From Nodosilinea sp. WJT8-NPBG4 (lineage in GTDB: Bacteria; Cyanobacteriota; Cyanobacteriia; Phormidesmidales; Phormidesmidaceae): a stretch of DNA of 64,000 nucleotides. The stretch is taken from assembly GCA_019359285.1 (NCBI GenBank), contig JAHHHQ010000057.1, positions 1-64,000 on the forward strand, given 5' to 3'. A program made the position numbers and the translations under genes. Positions 25,685 through 34,323 of the stretch are shown in pieces. The notes beneath the pieces are model-generated. The model searched no databases. It was not told where the DNA came from and worked only from the letters and a program-made list of their open reading frames with translations. Numbering within the stretch: position 1 is the first letter of the stretch; every line of letters starts with the position of its first letter.

Positions 25685-27388
25685 TCACTCTGCCGTTAGA
25701 GGTAACTTCACGCAGGAAGGGTAAACCGGCCCGTGGGCAAGGGTTACGGTGACGATCTGATGGTCTATCTGAGCGCAGTCCCCAGGCCTCGCCCCGGTAC
25801 CGCTATTCACTGCGTAGGCCGGAAAACAAGACGCCGCCACGCTCAGCCGCAGGCAATGCCCCGGGGCCAGGGTACAGGCCGTGGGTTGTAGGGACAGCGT
25901 CACCCTTTTGGGGTCAGGATTGGCTACATCGGCATTATTAACCCGGCACTGCCCCTGGGCGAGGTTGATCACCCGACTATCGCCGTGCACCTCCGAGAGC
26001 ACCACGCTGAGGTCAAAGCTGAGGGCATCAGCTCGGCAGTAAAGGGTAACGATCGCCGTCCCTACCAGCGTCAGCCCTTCAGTCAGGGGAGCAGTCGTGT
26101 AGGTCAGTACGTCGGAGCGGCTGTCAATCGCCCCTCGTTCGAAGGGGCCAGACGGCAAGCCGCAGTGACCACCTAGGGATGGCACTGGTCGCCAAGGGTC
26201 ATGTACTATCACGTCTTCAGTCGGGGATGCCGGTTGTCTCGGGAGCTGAAATAAGTGCGGGCTGAGCACACCGTCATCACTGCGCATCCCCGCCAGGCCG
26301 CTGCTGCTGAGGTAGAAGGGTTGGCCGGGGTTGGCTGGCCAGCGATCGCGCCCCTGCCACTGGTTCACCCCCATCACAAACAGCTGGATAGGAGATTTAG
26401 CGCCGGTCTCAGAGGAAGAATCCTTCAAGAACCGGTCGAACCAGCGAATTTGCAGGCGATCGATCGGGCTGTCGGCCTCAGGGCCAAAATCCACCGCCCC
26501 CACCCGGCGGCTCCAGGGCAAATGTCCCCAGGGGCCAATCCACAGTTCTTGGGTGGCGCTGCCTTGGGACACCATTTGCTGATACAGGCGCAGGTTGCCC
26601 CGTAGGTAGGGGTCGTACCAGCCGCCAACATGCAGCATGGGCAAATTCACCGCTGCTAGGTCTGGCTTGAGCGCCTGCCAGTAGTCATCGAGCTGAGGGC
26701 GATCGAGCCACTGGTGAAAGAAAGAATCGGGAGCATAGGTCTTCAGCACCTCGGGCCGGGCAGGAAAAGCATCCCCCAGGGGCAAGGCATGGGCAGCCTG
26801 TCGTAGCGCCTGATATGCCACGGCATCCTGGTTTAGACGAGCGGTTTCAGCGGCGAGCTGAAGCGCCCAGCCCAAGCCAGTTTGTAGGGGTAAAGCCCCG
26901 TTTTCATACGCCCAGTCAGAGTAAGGGTCATAGCCCACCATGGCTGGGGCGATCGCTCTCAACGCAGACGGCTGCCTCGCCGCCGCATACAGCTGGGTCA
27001 TCCCCTGATAAGAAAACCCGTACATGCCCACCGCCCCACTGCTTTGGGGTAGATTTGCCGCCCACTGGACTGTGGCATAGCCGTCGTCGGCCTCGTGGCG
27101 AAACAGGTCAAACTCTCCACCAGAGGTACCCCGCCCCCGCACATCTTGAATCACCACAATGTAGCCGTGGCTGGCGTACCAGCTAGGGTGAGCATAGACC
27201 ACAGTGGATGCGATCGCTCGACCGTAGGGCTGTCGCATCAGCAGCACCGGAAATAGCCCCTCGCCGATGGGATAGTACACATCGGCATCAAGGTGAATCG
27301 CCTCCCCCTCGGGCGGCGAGACTGGCGGGGACAGCACCAGCTTCAGGGTTTGCGGGGAAGCAACAGCGTAGAGGCCAGGAGTGAGCAA
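25685..27388 (-). CDS. CocE/NonD family hydrolase (X-Pro dipeptidyl-peptidase type)
   Basis: About 567 residues. The N-terminal alpha/beta-hydrolase domain has the oxyanion-side MRQPYGR, DVRGRGTSGGEF and the nucleophile elbow GMYGFSYQGMTQ (Ser about 122). HVGGWYDPYLRGN and WGHLPWSRR, near the catalytic Asp/His region, follow. The C-terminal jelly-roll domain (about 370-560) is typical of CocE/PepX proteins. Such enzymes cleave esters or Xaa-Pro peptides. No signal peptide is visible, so it is probably cytoplasmic. The frame begins at a TTG at 27388 and no ATG lies nearby, so the true start is uncertain. The cupin gene lies 69 nt upstream on the same strand. Confidence 0.85.
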   Translation of the reverse strand: MLTPGLYAVASPQTLKLVLSPPVSPPEGEAIHLDADVYYPIGEGLFPVLLMRQPYGRAIASTVVYAHPSWYASHGYIVVIQDVRGRGTSGGEFDLFRHEADDGYATVQWAANLPQSSGAVGMYGFSYQGMTQLYAAARQPSALRAIAPAMVGYDPYSDWAYENGALPLQTGLGWALQLAAETARLNQDAVAYQALRQAAHALPLGDAFPARPEVLKTYAPDSFFHQWLDRPQLDDYWQALKPDLAAVNLPMLHVGGWYDPYLRGNLRLYQQMVSQGSATQELWIGPWGHLPWSRRVGAVDFGPEADSPIDRLQIRWFDRFLKDSSSETGAKSPIQLFVMGVNQWQGRDRWPANPGQPFYLSSSGLAGMRSDDGVLSPHLFQLPRQPASPTEDVIVHDPWRPVPSLGGHCGLPSGPFERGAIDSRSDVLTYTTAPLTEGLTLVGTAIVTLYCRADALSFDLSVVLSEVHGDSRVINLAQGQCRVNNADVANPDPKRVTLSLQPTACTLAPGHCLRLSVAASCFPAYAVNSGTGARPGDCAQIDHQIVTVTLAHGPVYPSCVKLPLTAE

Positions 27389-27457
27389 GGGTTTACGGAG
27401 CAGTAGGAGTAGGCTTGGGCCACCCGAGGAATATAAAGGAGGAACCTGTAGCGACCC

Positions 27458-27943
27458 TTAGGGGTTAGGGGAATCGTGACGGCCTAAAACAGCCAAATCT
27501 TCATTGTCTAGCTCAACGGGGGTGCCGCTGCGAATCAGCTCAGCAAAGTCTTCGTTGGGCACCATGATGCACAGAGTATAGAGCCGGGTAGGGCCAGTAT
27601 TTTCGACCACGTGCACCCCATTAGGGGGCACCAAAATGCTATCTCCTGCTTGAATGGCAACGGTTTTGCCATCGCAGGTGGCACGGCCCTCGCCCTTGAG
27701 CACAAAGAACATCTCAACAGCGACCTGATGGCGGTTGGGAGGTGTTTTGCCGCCAACGTCAAAGATTTCGACGCAGTAGGTCAGCGACATATTGGCAATG
27801 GTGGGATCAAACACCAGGGCCAGGCGGTTGCTATCGCCGGGGCTAATGCGAAAAGCCTGGTAATCCTTCGGCGACTTATACACCGGAACAACGCAGCTAG
27901 TAGGCAACGAGCAGGTCAAGGGATCCATAACCACAGTATCCAT
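27458..27943 (-). CDS. Cupin domain protein
   Basis: A 161-residue single-cupin protein. Motif 1 reads GGKTPPNRHQVAVEMFFVLKGEG (His, Glu present; the second His of the germin HxH is Val). Motif 2, GDSILVPPNGVHVVENTG, matches G(x)5PxG(x)2H(x)3N exactly. Two His and one Glu could bind a metal. The function ranges from dioxygenase to sugar isomerase in this superfamily and cannot be fixed. Start ATG 27943 or the second ATG 15 nt downstream. Probably co-transcribed with the downstream CocE hydrolase. Confidence 0.85.
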   Translation of the reverse strand: MDTVVMDPLTCSLPTSCVVPVYKSPKDYQAFRISPGDSNRLALVFDPTIANMSLTYCVEIFDVGGKTPPNRHQVAVEMFFVLKGEGRATCDGKTVAIQAGDSILVPPNGVHVVENTGPTRLYTLCIMVPNEDFAELIRSGTPVELDNEDLAVLGRHDSPNP

Positions 27944-28321
27944 AACCGGTTGGCCTAACGGAACGGCATGACTATGCTAAACAGACTCCCGCGCAGATCA
28001 CAGTAGCTCACCACACCGTTCATAAAAAGTTGCTTACCCAGAGGTTCCCGTCGAAGTTAAAACTACAAATTTAAGGGGGCAAAAATGGCTTCAACGGTTG
28101 GCAAATTAGCTCTGTAGCCTTTGGACTCTAAAGAGATTGCGTAGGATCTTTATGAAGTCCCTGGCTGGGGCAGTTTAGGGTTACGCTAAACCTCAGTATC
28201 CCCATCTGGCTGTGGTGCTAGACCAGCGGGGAAATTTAGAAACGCCTGGATTGATCTGCTACCGCTATCGACGCTATTCGTTCTCCAGGTCTATGGTTAC
28301 TCCCTTGGTCTCAAACGCAGC
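27944..28321. other. Divergent intergenic region cupin / PP2C response regulator
   Basis: About 380 nt that should hold two divergent promoters. Only very short open frames (10 codons or fewer) and a weak GTTTA/TAAAC hairpin near 28170-28190 were seen. Confidence 0.45.
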
Positions 28322-29455
28322 ATGATCGACATCCTCATCATTGAGCACGATGCCGCTACAGAGCAGTTTTTGGTCAGCGCTCTCAAGCAGCAGGGTTACA
28401 GTGTAACCACGGCCCGCAGTGGGGCAGAAGGCCTCACCCTGGCCGAAAAGCTACTGCCGGGGGTAATCATCTGCGACTGGAATATTCCAGGCACCATCGA
28501 CGGGTTGGCCATCTGCCAGGCCCTTAAGCATCATCCGGTGCTCTCGATTACGTCACTGCTGCTGCTGACGGCCCGCTATAGCACCGCCGACCGAGTCAAG
28601 GGGCTGGAGATGGGGGCCGACGACCTGCTCTCGAAACCAGTGGATATTAACGAGCTCAATGCGCGGGTGCGGGCAGGGCTGCGCATCTACCAGCTCACCC
28701 AAGACCTGCGCCAGCAAAAGCAGCGGATGGAAGCTGAAATGGCGGAAGCGGAGGGCTACGTGCGATCGCTCCTGCCCAACGACCAAGTCGGCAGAGTACC
28801 CATCCAATCACGATTTTTGCCCTCTCAGCAGCTCGGCGGCGACTGCTACGACTACTACTGGCTCGACCCCGACTATCTAGTGATGTATTTGCTCGATGTC
28901 TCAGGCCACGGGCTAGGGTCGGCGCTGCTCTCTACATCGGTGTTGAACGTGCTGCGCGCTCAGTCGCTGCCCGATGTCAGCTTCTACCGCCCCGAAAAGG
29001 TGCTGCGGGCGCTCAACGAAACCTTTCAGATGAGCGATCAGAACCAAAAATATTTCACCATCTGGTATGGCGTGCTCAACTGCGCCAACCGCCAGCTGCT
29101 CTACGCCAGCGCCGGCCATCCCCCGGCGGTGCTGGTGTCGATTGATGCCGACCAAAAGGTGACCACCACCCGCCTGCGCACCCCCGGCATGCCCGTGGGC
29201 ATGCTGCCCGAGGCCAAGTACCAGTGGCAGCGCTGCCAGCTGCCCCCCAACAGTAGCCTTTATTTATTCAGCGACGGCCTCTACGAGGTGCTGCAAGACA
29301 ATCAGCAGTACCTCGGATTAGACAATTTTGTGGATTTGCTAGCCGTGGCCAAGCGCGAGCGCAGCATCGACCACATTCTCGATACCGTAATTAAGTGCCA
29401 GGCGGGGGAGGTCGCCAGCGACGATATGTCTTTAATGATGGTTAACTTAGACTAG
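28322..29455 (+). CDS. Response regulator with PP2C-type (RsbU/SpoIIE) phosphatase output
   Basis: A 377-residue two-domain protein. The receiver (1-125) has acidic residues near 8-10, the phospho-acceptor Asp52 in IICDWNIPG and the Lys in SKPVD. A short coiled linker (about 128-150) leads to a SpoIIE/PP2C domain with GGDCYDYYWLD, LLDVSGHGLGSALLS, SAGHPPA and a final SDDMSLMMV, which supply the metal-binding Asp residues. RsbU-type phosphatases dephosphorylate STAS anti-anti-sigma proteins. A STAS protein is encoded convergently 119 nt downstream, suggesting they act as a pair. No dedicated histidine kinase is adjacent. Confidence 0.93.
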   Translation: MIDILIIEHDAATEQFLVSALKQQGYSVTTARSGAEGLTLAEKLLPGVIICDWNIPGTIDGLAICQALKHHPVLSITSLLLLTARYSTADRVKGLEMGADDLLSKPVDINELNARVRAGLRIYQLTQDLRQQKQRMEAEMAEAEGYVRSLLPNDQVGRVPIQSRFLPSQQLGGDCYDYYWLDPDYLVMYLLDVSGHGLGSALLSTSVLNVLRAQSLPDVSFYRPEKVLRALNETFQMSDQNQKYFTIWYGVLNCANRQLLYASAGHPPAVLVSIDADQKVTTTRLRTPGMPVGMLPEAKYQWQRCQLPPNSSLYLFSDGLYEVLQDNQQYLGLDNFVDLLAVAKRERSIDHILDTVIKCQAGEVASDDMSLMMVNLD

Positions 29456-29490
29456 TCTTCAGCCGCATAAATAATCAAATGACTTTCCCA

Positions 29491-29564
29491 AAGGTGTCAG
29501 GTTTTAGATATAGGGTTTAGGGCTAACTCTTATACCTGAAACCTGAAACCTTGTACCCCTTTTA
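29491..29564. repeat. Degenerate heptamer inverted repeat (locus A)
   Basis: Left arm of GGTTTAG-like heptads, right arm CCTGAAA CCTGAAA CCTTGTA. The arms form a long imperfect hairpin between two convergent genes. The same design occurs at 45841-45910 and 62888-62955, which identifies a dispersed short tandemly repeated element of the cyanobacterial STRR kind. Confidence 0.7.
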
Positions 29565-29574
29565 GTATTTAAAC

Positions 29575-29901
29575 CTAGGACACTTTGAGCTTGGCATCTT
29601 CAAAGGCCTGACGGTTTTCATAAATTTCAAACACTCGGTCCATACTGGTAAGTTCAAACAGCATACGGACCTGGTCGTTCATAGAGCAAATGCAGAAGCT
29701 GCGGTTGAGCGATCGCGCCTTTTTAAGCAGTACAACCAGCGTGCCCAGCCCCGAGCTATCGATAAAGGTAATCTCTTTTAGGTCAACTAAAATAACTTCA
29801 GTTCCTTCCTCGAGTAGTGCCTCCACAGACTCGCGAAATTCTTCAGCTTTAGTGCTATCTAAAATACCGGTAGGCTCAATAACTTGAACGTTAGAATTCA
29901 T
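29575..29901 (-). CDS. STAS-domain anti-sigma factor antagonist
   Basis: A 108-residue single STAS domain. The conserved VILVDLKEITFIDSSGLGTLVVLL (residues about 36-59) contains DSSGLG, whose serine (49/50) is the site phosphorylated by an anti-sigma kinase in SpoIIAA/RsbV proteins. The dephosphorylated form binds the anti-sigma factor and frees a sigma factor or other target. The convergent PP2C response regulator (28322-29455) is its most likely phosphatase. No HATPase anti-sigma kinase gene is present in the window. Cytoplasmic. Confidence 0.92.
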   Translation of the reverse strand: MNSNVQVIEPTGILDSTKAEEFRESVEALLEEGTEVILVDLKEITFIDSSGLGTLVVLLKKARSLNRSFCICSMNDQVRMLFELTSMDRVFEIYENRQAFEDAKLKVS

Positions 29902-29961
29902 AATAAAAAATCATTATCCAAAATTAACAACTGTTTGGTAGACAGCAACTTAGCCCATTAG

Positions 29962-31050
29962 CTAAATAATAGCCAATGCTGGAGAGTATATGGCCCTAGG
30001 GGTGCGATCGCGGTCGATTTCTACCACTAGGTTAACGTGTTCACCATCGCGCTTGAGGGCTGCAATAAATAGCTCCGGGTGCAGGGCACACCAGAAATAC
30101 TCCACAAACGCATCGATGGTGGCATCGCTCATACCGGTTTTGCCCTGGGCCTTCATCTGGTGTTCGGCGTCTTTGCGCCACTGTTTGCTCAGGCGGTAGT
30201 CGGCTGGACACAGCACCATCAGGCGATCGAGACAGTCCCACAGGGGCAGGTAGGTAGCCAGTTCAGCGTTCATGTCGCGGGCAAACTGGCGGTCGGCTGC
30301 GGTGACAATGGGCTCTGGGGCCTGGTCAAACTGAGCTGGGTCGATGGGGCGCGCCCCCAAAAACCAGCCCTCAAACAGCAGAATATCTACATCCTGCACC
30401 CACTCTGGATCGGCGCGATCGCCCTCGCCGCCGTGCAGCGATTTGTCGAACCGAGGCAGGGCCACGGCTTCCCCCGGCCCTGCTGCTCGAATGTGGGCTA
30501 GGGTGGCTAGCCCTAGGTCGATGTCGTGGGTGCCCGGTGGCCCGCGCCACCGCAGCCGGGGGTCGACCTGAATTAGTGCCTGGCGATCGCGGTAAGTCTT
30601 GTAAATATCGTCAATCGAGAGGCCCACTGCCCGGTAGCCCATCACCTGTAGAATGTGCTGCAGAATCAGGGTCAGGGTGGTTTTGCCTGTCCCCTGCCCG
30701 CCGAGCACCCCCTGAATCAGTGGGCCAGCCTGGGCAGCGCGGGCTTGCTTCAGGGTTAGGGCCAGGGGCAGCCACAGCCGCCAGTACAGCCCTAGGTAGT
30801 GCTCCATCGGCGCGGGGGGCAGGGGCAATGTGTCGTGGTGGGCCACTAGGTTTTGCAGCCAGCCTAGGCGCTCCTCTAGCTGGGCCGCCCCATTTTCAGC
30901 GGTAATGCCCCAGGCCGCGGCCCGCCTAGGGTCAGCCAGTTCCCACGCCAGCAGCTGCTGACGCTGGGTGTCGTCGAGGGCACTACCCGCCAAGTGGGCA
31001 GCGAGCAGGGGCGCGATCGCGAAATCCGTTGAGGTGGTCGAGTCTGCCAT
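29962..31050 (-). CDS. D-glycerate 3-kinase (plant/cyanobacterial GLYK type)
   Basis: A 362-residue P-loop kinase with GVLGGQGTGKTT (about residues 115-126), SIDDIYKTYRDR, RGPPGTHDIDLG, LPRFDKSLHGGEGDR and ILLFEGWFLGARP. This set is characteristic of the GLYK family, which phosphorylates glycerate to 3-phosphoglycerate as the last step of photorespiration. Residues 1-90 form a poorly conserved helical region. ATG 31050 is preferred to the GTG 3 nt upstream. The DUF3352 gene ends 10 nt upstream, so they are very probably one operon. Cytoplasmic enzyme. Confidence 0.93.
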   Translation of the reverse strand: MADSTTSTDFAIAPLLAAHLAGSALDDTQRQQLLAWELADPRRAAAWGITAENGAAQLEERLGWLQNLVAHHDTLPLPPAPMEHYLGLYWRLWLPLALTLKQARAAQAGPLIQGVLGGQGTGKTTLTLILQHILQVMGYRAVGLSIDDIYKTYRDRQALIQVDPRLRWRGPPGTHDIDLGLATLAHIRAAGPGEAVALPRFDKSLHGGEGDRADPEWVQDVDILLFEGWFLGARPIDPAQFDQAPEPIVTAADRQFARDMNAELATYLPLWDCLDRLMVLCPADYRLSKQWRKDAEHQMKAQGKTGMSDATIDAFVEYFWCALHPELFIAALKRDGEHVNLVVEIDRDRTPRAIYSPALAII

Positions 31051-31060
31051 CACTGCGTCG

Positions 31061-32779
31061 TCACGATTGGTTGCTGAGCTGCACTAGAATACGGCCGGTC
31101 TGCATCGCATCGGTGCGATCGCCACTGACTAGCGTAATCTGCCGTAAATGCTTGAGGGCCGGTTGGGTCGCAGTGCTCCACAGCCGCCACCGGGGCAGCC
31201 GGGCGGCTAAGCCAGCCTGAATCTGCGGCCAGTCGATGTGAATATAGCCGGTGCTAGGACCAGGCACCTGAGCCACCTGCGACCACCAGGCCGGACGTTG
31301 CCGAGGTACAGCAGCGGGGTGAAGGATGGCATCCAGCGTAACGGGGGAGGCGGCTAGCGCCTCGTACTGCTCGACTTGGGCGTGTAGCCCTGCCACCTCA
31401 GCCACCACCTGCAAAGGCTGGGACCCTCGCTTGGGCAAGGCTAGGCGAGTCCATGCGATCGCCGGAGTGCCTCGCAGATCCAGCGATCCAACTCCTAAGC
31501 CCTGTCCCTGGGCCAAAGCCGTCATAGCGTCAAGCGCCGCGGTCAGTGTCTCGTTTCGGGGCGCCACCACTAGCCAGTCGGGCGCTCCGGTTTCAGCCGT
31601 CCCCAATCCCACACCGTAGGCCTGGTCTACTCCCGTCTCTAGAAGATCCATTGCGCCCTGGCCCAGCGCGTCGTCAATCAGATTGGCCAAAGGGAAACTT
31701 CCCTCGTCAGTGGGAGAGGCTAGGGACAGCAGAGGATTGATACGCTGCCTCAGGGTCGCCAGATCAAAGCCGATCGCGGTCACCGCCAGGCCCCCTGGCA
31801 AGTAGGGCACAATGTTTTCCCAATCGGTTGCCCTGGCTCGCTGGGGATGGAGACGATGTCCCTGGGCGGCTAGCAGCGCTGTGTGGCCCACTAGACCCTC
31901 GCGGGAAAGCTGCCATGACAGCAGTGCCCAGCCCACTTGGTCATCAGCGGTCCCCAAATCACCCAGATCGACCAATGGCTCAGCAAAATTCCGATCGGGG
32001 TTGAGCCACTGGCTAACTGTAGGCAGGTTCAGCGCCAGCAGCCCCACCCGCTGACTGGGTAACTTCCCCAGGGCGGCCTTATAGCGGCGATCGCTCTGAA
32101 GGTTTAGGTCGGTAGACTGGGCGGCGGTGAGAGCCTGGCGCAACACATCGGGATGGTTGGTGGCCAGCACGTAGCGGTTAGCCACCAGGGCTGTGGCCAG
32201 CGAGGCCGTTTCTGCCTGGGCCGATCGTGGGGCGCTGCGCCGGGCGTAGATCAATCGATTGCCGGAAAAATCTTCAAAGGTAAGGGCGTCACCGGCGATC
32301 GCGCGGTTCTGCCAATACAGCTCTAGCGCCGCCTGGGCCGCCGCACTATCATTGCAGGCCAGGGCAACCAGATAGCCAGGAGTGGTGCCATTAGTGGGGT
32401 CTTGGTCGAGATCGGGGGTCACCATGGCGGCGGTCACCTCTTCCCCTAGCCACGGCTGGATATCGCGGCTGTAGTTGAGACCGGTATTGGCCAATAGCGC
32501 TTGCGCAATCAGTTCCTGATCGTGGCGGGTCTCTTGGCGCAGGCGGGGAGCAGCCAGATATTCCCACAGGCTGGCGAGGCGATCGGGACGCACCAGCACC
32601 GAGGCAACAACAGGCGACTGCTTGGGCACAAACTGAAGCGCCTGCGGCTGAGCCTGCCCCCCGCGCTCGATCAGGTATAGGGGAGTATTGAGCGTCAAAC
32701 GCCCCAGCAAGCCCAAACCCAGCACCAGCACCAGCCCAGCGGCAATGGCAAGGGGTCGAATAAACGAGCGAAACTTCAT
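31061..32779 (-). CDS. DUF3352 family membrane-anchored protein
   Basis: About 572 residues with one N-terminal membrane helix (about 10-30) and a large extracytoplasmic part. FVPKQSPVVASVLVRPDRL and the repeated 'alanine-rich helix plus beta' layout match DUF3352, a cyanobacterial family of unknown function. The start is either ATG 32779 or GTG 32788. It is separated from the glycerate kinase gene by only 10 nt and is probably its operon partner, although no functional link is known. Confidence 0.8.
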   Translation of the reverse strand: MKFRSFIRPLAIAAGLVLVLGLGLLGRLTLNTPLYLIERGGQAQPQALQFVPKQSPVVASVLVRPDRLASLWEYLAAPRLRQETRHDQELIAQALLANTGLNYSRDIQPWLGEEVTAAMVTPDLDQDPTNGTTPGYLVALACNDSAAAQAALELYWQNRAIAGDALTFEDFSGNRLIYARRSAPRSAQAETASLATALVANRYVLATNHPDVLRQALTAAQSTDLNLQSDRRYKAALGKLPSQRVGLLALNLPTVSQWLNPDRNFAEPLVDLGDLGTADDQVGWALLSWQLSREGLVGHTALLAAQGHRLHPQRARATDWENIVPYLPGGLAVTAIGFDLATLRQRINPLLSLASPTDEGSFPLANLIDDALGQGAMDLLETGVDQAYGVGLGTAETGAPDWLVVAPRNETLTAALDAMTALAQGQGLGVGSLDLRGTPAIAWTRLALPKRGSQPLQVVAEVAGLHAQVEQYEALAASPVTLDAILHPAAVPRQRPAWWSQVAQVPGPSTGYIHIDWPQIQAGLAARLPRWRLWSTATQPALKHLRQITLVSGDRTDAMQTGRILVQLSNQS

Positions 32780-32788
32780 TGACCTCAC

Positions 32789-33135
32789 GCCTGAAACCCA
32801 AAAACACCCGCAGCGCGACTACTCACGCCAACTAATTCTCCCTAGTGTATGGCCCTGCGAGCCCTGTAATGCCCCCGATGCCAACGGGCTGTTTAGAAAT
32901 TAAACAATGTAAATTTTCGGGTTTTTAGGAGTCAGAGAGAAATTCGCGCCAATTTACTTGATCTTGGCCGTTTGCAGCAACAGTTCGCCATTGGCTCAGA
33001 AGGGCGATTGCCGTTGCCCCTAACCAAGACGCTCCTAGTCCAGTGCTATAGTTAGCCCTAAAATTGGCCAAACTCAGCGGTATTGAGTCACATCATGGCG
33101 CTGCGGCTCTTGACGTACAGTCTTTTGACTGAACT
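32789..33135. other. Intergenic region upstream of the DUF3352 gene
   Basis: About 350 nt of low coding potential between the DUF3352 start and the Pr6Pr remnant. Contains a TTGACG (33108) and a TTGACT (33125) that could serve as -35 boxes. Nothing else was recognised. Confidence 0.4.
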
Positions 33136-33222
33136 ATGCTGCGTTCTTCTGGCCTGCGACAGTTCGCTACTCTATCGACCCTAGTGAGCTGGTTTGCCTT
33201 AACGGTACAGTTTTATCTATCC
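33136..33222 (+). pseudogene. N-terminal remnant of a Pr6Pr-like membrane protein
   Basis: From the ATG at 33136 the frame encodes MLRSSGLRQFATLSTLVSW then FALTVQFYLS. The pattern WFALxxQFYLS is the first transmembrane helix of Pr6Pr family membrane proteins (about 200 residues when complete). The frame runs on to a TGA at 33292, but from about 33215 it merely reads the opposite strand of the broken Uma2 gene. So only about 29 residues remain, and the other helices are lost. The family call rests on one helix. Confidence 0.4.
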
Positions 33223-33819
33223 GTGCAGCTGTCTAAAATTTGGGCTAGTTTGAGGACAAAATCTGGCAAGACAGTTTCTCCAGAGAGCTGCTGAGGAGCA
33301 TGCTGGGTTTCTACAGCTTGGCCTAGTCAGTTAGATCTCAACCTGTTGGTCTTGAGGATTCAGCAACCATCCAAGGCGCACGCCGTTAGCCTGGTACTCC
33401 TGCATCTTGGCCTGAAGCGGTGGCAAGCTATCGCTGGCCGATCTCAACTCAATGACGAAATCAGGAGCAATGGGGGGAAACTTTTCCCGTTGTTCAGGGC
33501 TCAACGCCTCCCAACGACTGCGCTCAACCCAGGCGGCATCGGGGGATCGCTCAGCTTTATTAGGTAGCTTGAAACAGGTAGACGAATCAAAGGTATAGCC
33601 AAGCTGGGTCTGGCGATTCCAGATGCCAAGATCGATCGTGATATCGGCATTGCGACGACCACTTTCGCCCCCAGTAGGTGACGTGATGATGAGTTCTCCC
33701 TGGGCTGAACGCTCAAATTTTACGTCGGGTTTGGCCCGGCACAGCTGATAAAACGCTTCGTCAGTTAAGGCCCCAACCGGGTCGAGGCTAATAGTGATGG
33801 CGGTCATGGGATGATCCAA
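33213..33819 (-). pseudogene. Uma2-family nuclease-like gene disrupted by a frameshift near its 3' end
   Basis: The main frame (33331-33819) gives 162 residues with the Uma2 pattern: LTDEAFYQLCRAKPDVKFER, PTGGESGRRN, SPDAAWVERSRWEAL, and the PD-(D/E)xK-like APDFVIELRSASDSLPPLQAKMQEY. It stops after PQDQQVEI. In a shifted frame from 33323 to 33213 the expected C-terminus follows: GQAVET...LSGETVLPDFVLKL, ending in TAA. Ten nucleotides occupy the place of nine at the junction, and the in-frame TAA interrupts the conserved 'YRPG'. One insertion plus substitutions explain this. Uma2 genes are abundant in cyanobacteria and of unclear function. A truncated product could still be made. Confidence 0.8.
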
Positions 33820-33888
33820 ACGGCCAGGGAAGAAACATAGTTCAACTCTAGCGAACCTTCAGAAATCCCGATAGACAACCCACAAAAT

Positions 33889-34299
33889 CTACTCCCAGTC
33901 CACCTGCTGGATGCGATCGATGTAGTCGAGGTTGGCTAGTTCGATCAAGATGTCTTGATGGTTGGTCTGGTAAGTGTTGCCAATAGTCAGCACCTCATTC
34001 TCGCCGCAGCCAATGCGCCCTCGGCTCTGCGGAAAAAACTGCGCCGAAGGATCGATCGCGCTCACCGCTTGGGTGTAGGCACCGCCCGCAGGAATGCAAA
34101 ACTCGTAGTCGAGCGATCGCTTGCCGTCGGTTGGGCCATGAAGCCCGTTTTCATCCAAAGTGCTCAGATCAAAGGCAATTTTATTAATTGCACTGCTGTG
34201 GTCTGCGGAGGGCACGGGCCGACAGGCGAAGGCCAGGGCAAGAACCGCTGCCCCTAGGGATAGGGTGACGTTGGAGCGCAGGCGGAGAGATAAGGACAT
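33889..34299 (-). CDS. Secreted or lipid-anchored hypothetical protein
   Basis: A 136-residue protein with an N-terminal signal (SLGAAVLALAFACRPV). A lipobox-like LAFAC places a possible lipidated Cys at about residue 26. The mature part has a conserved-looking block INKIAFDLSTLDENGLHGPTDGKRSLDYEFCIPA and two further Cys. I do not recognise a named family. It lies 24 nt after arsH on the same strand, so it is probably co-transcribed. It should act outside the cytoplasm. Confidence 0.7.
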   Translation of the reverse strand: MSLSLRLRSNVTLSLGAAVLALAFACRPVPSADHSSAINKIAFDLSTLDENGLHGPTDGKRSLDYEFCIPAGGAYTQAVSAIDPSAQFFPQSRGRIGCGENEVLTIGNTYQTNHQDILIELANLDYIDRIQQVDWE

Positions 34300-34323
34300 G
34301 GAGCCAACTCCGGTCGAGGGTGC

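Noticed and set aside
25504..25752. 82-codon plus-strand frame over the candidate small RNA
   Set aside because: It runs through a strong terminator and into the opposite-strand CocE gene; the residues look random. A structured RNA explains the region better.
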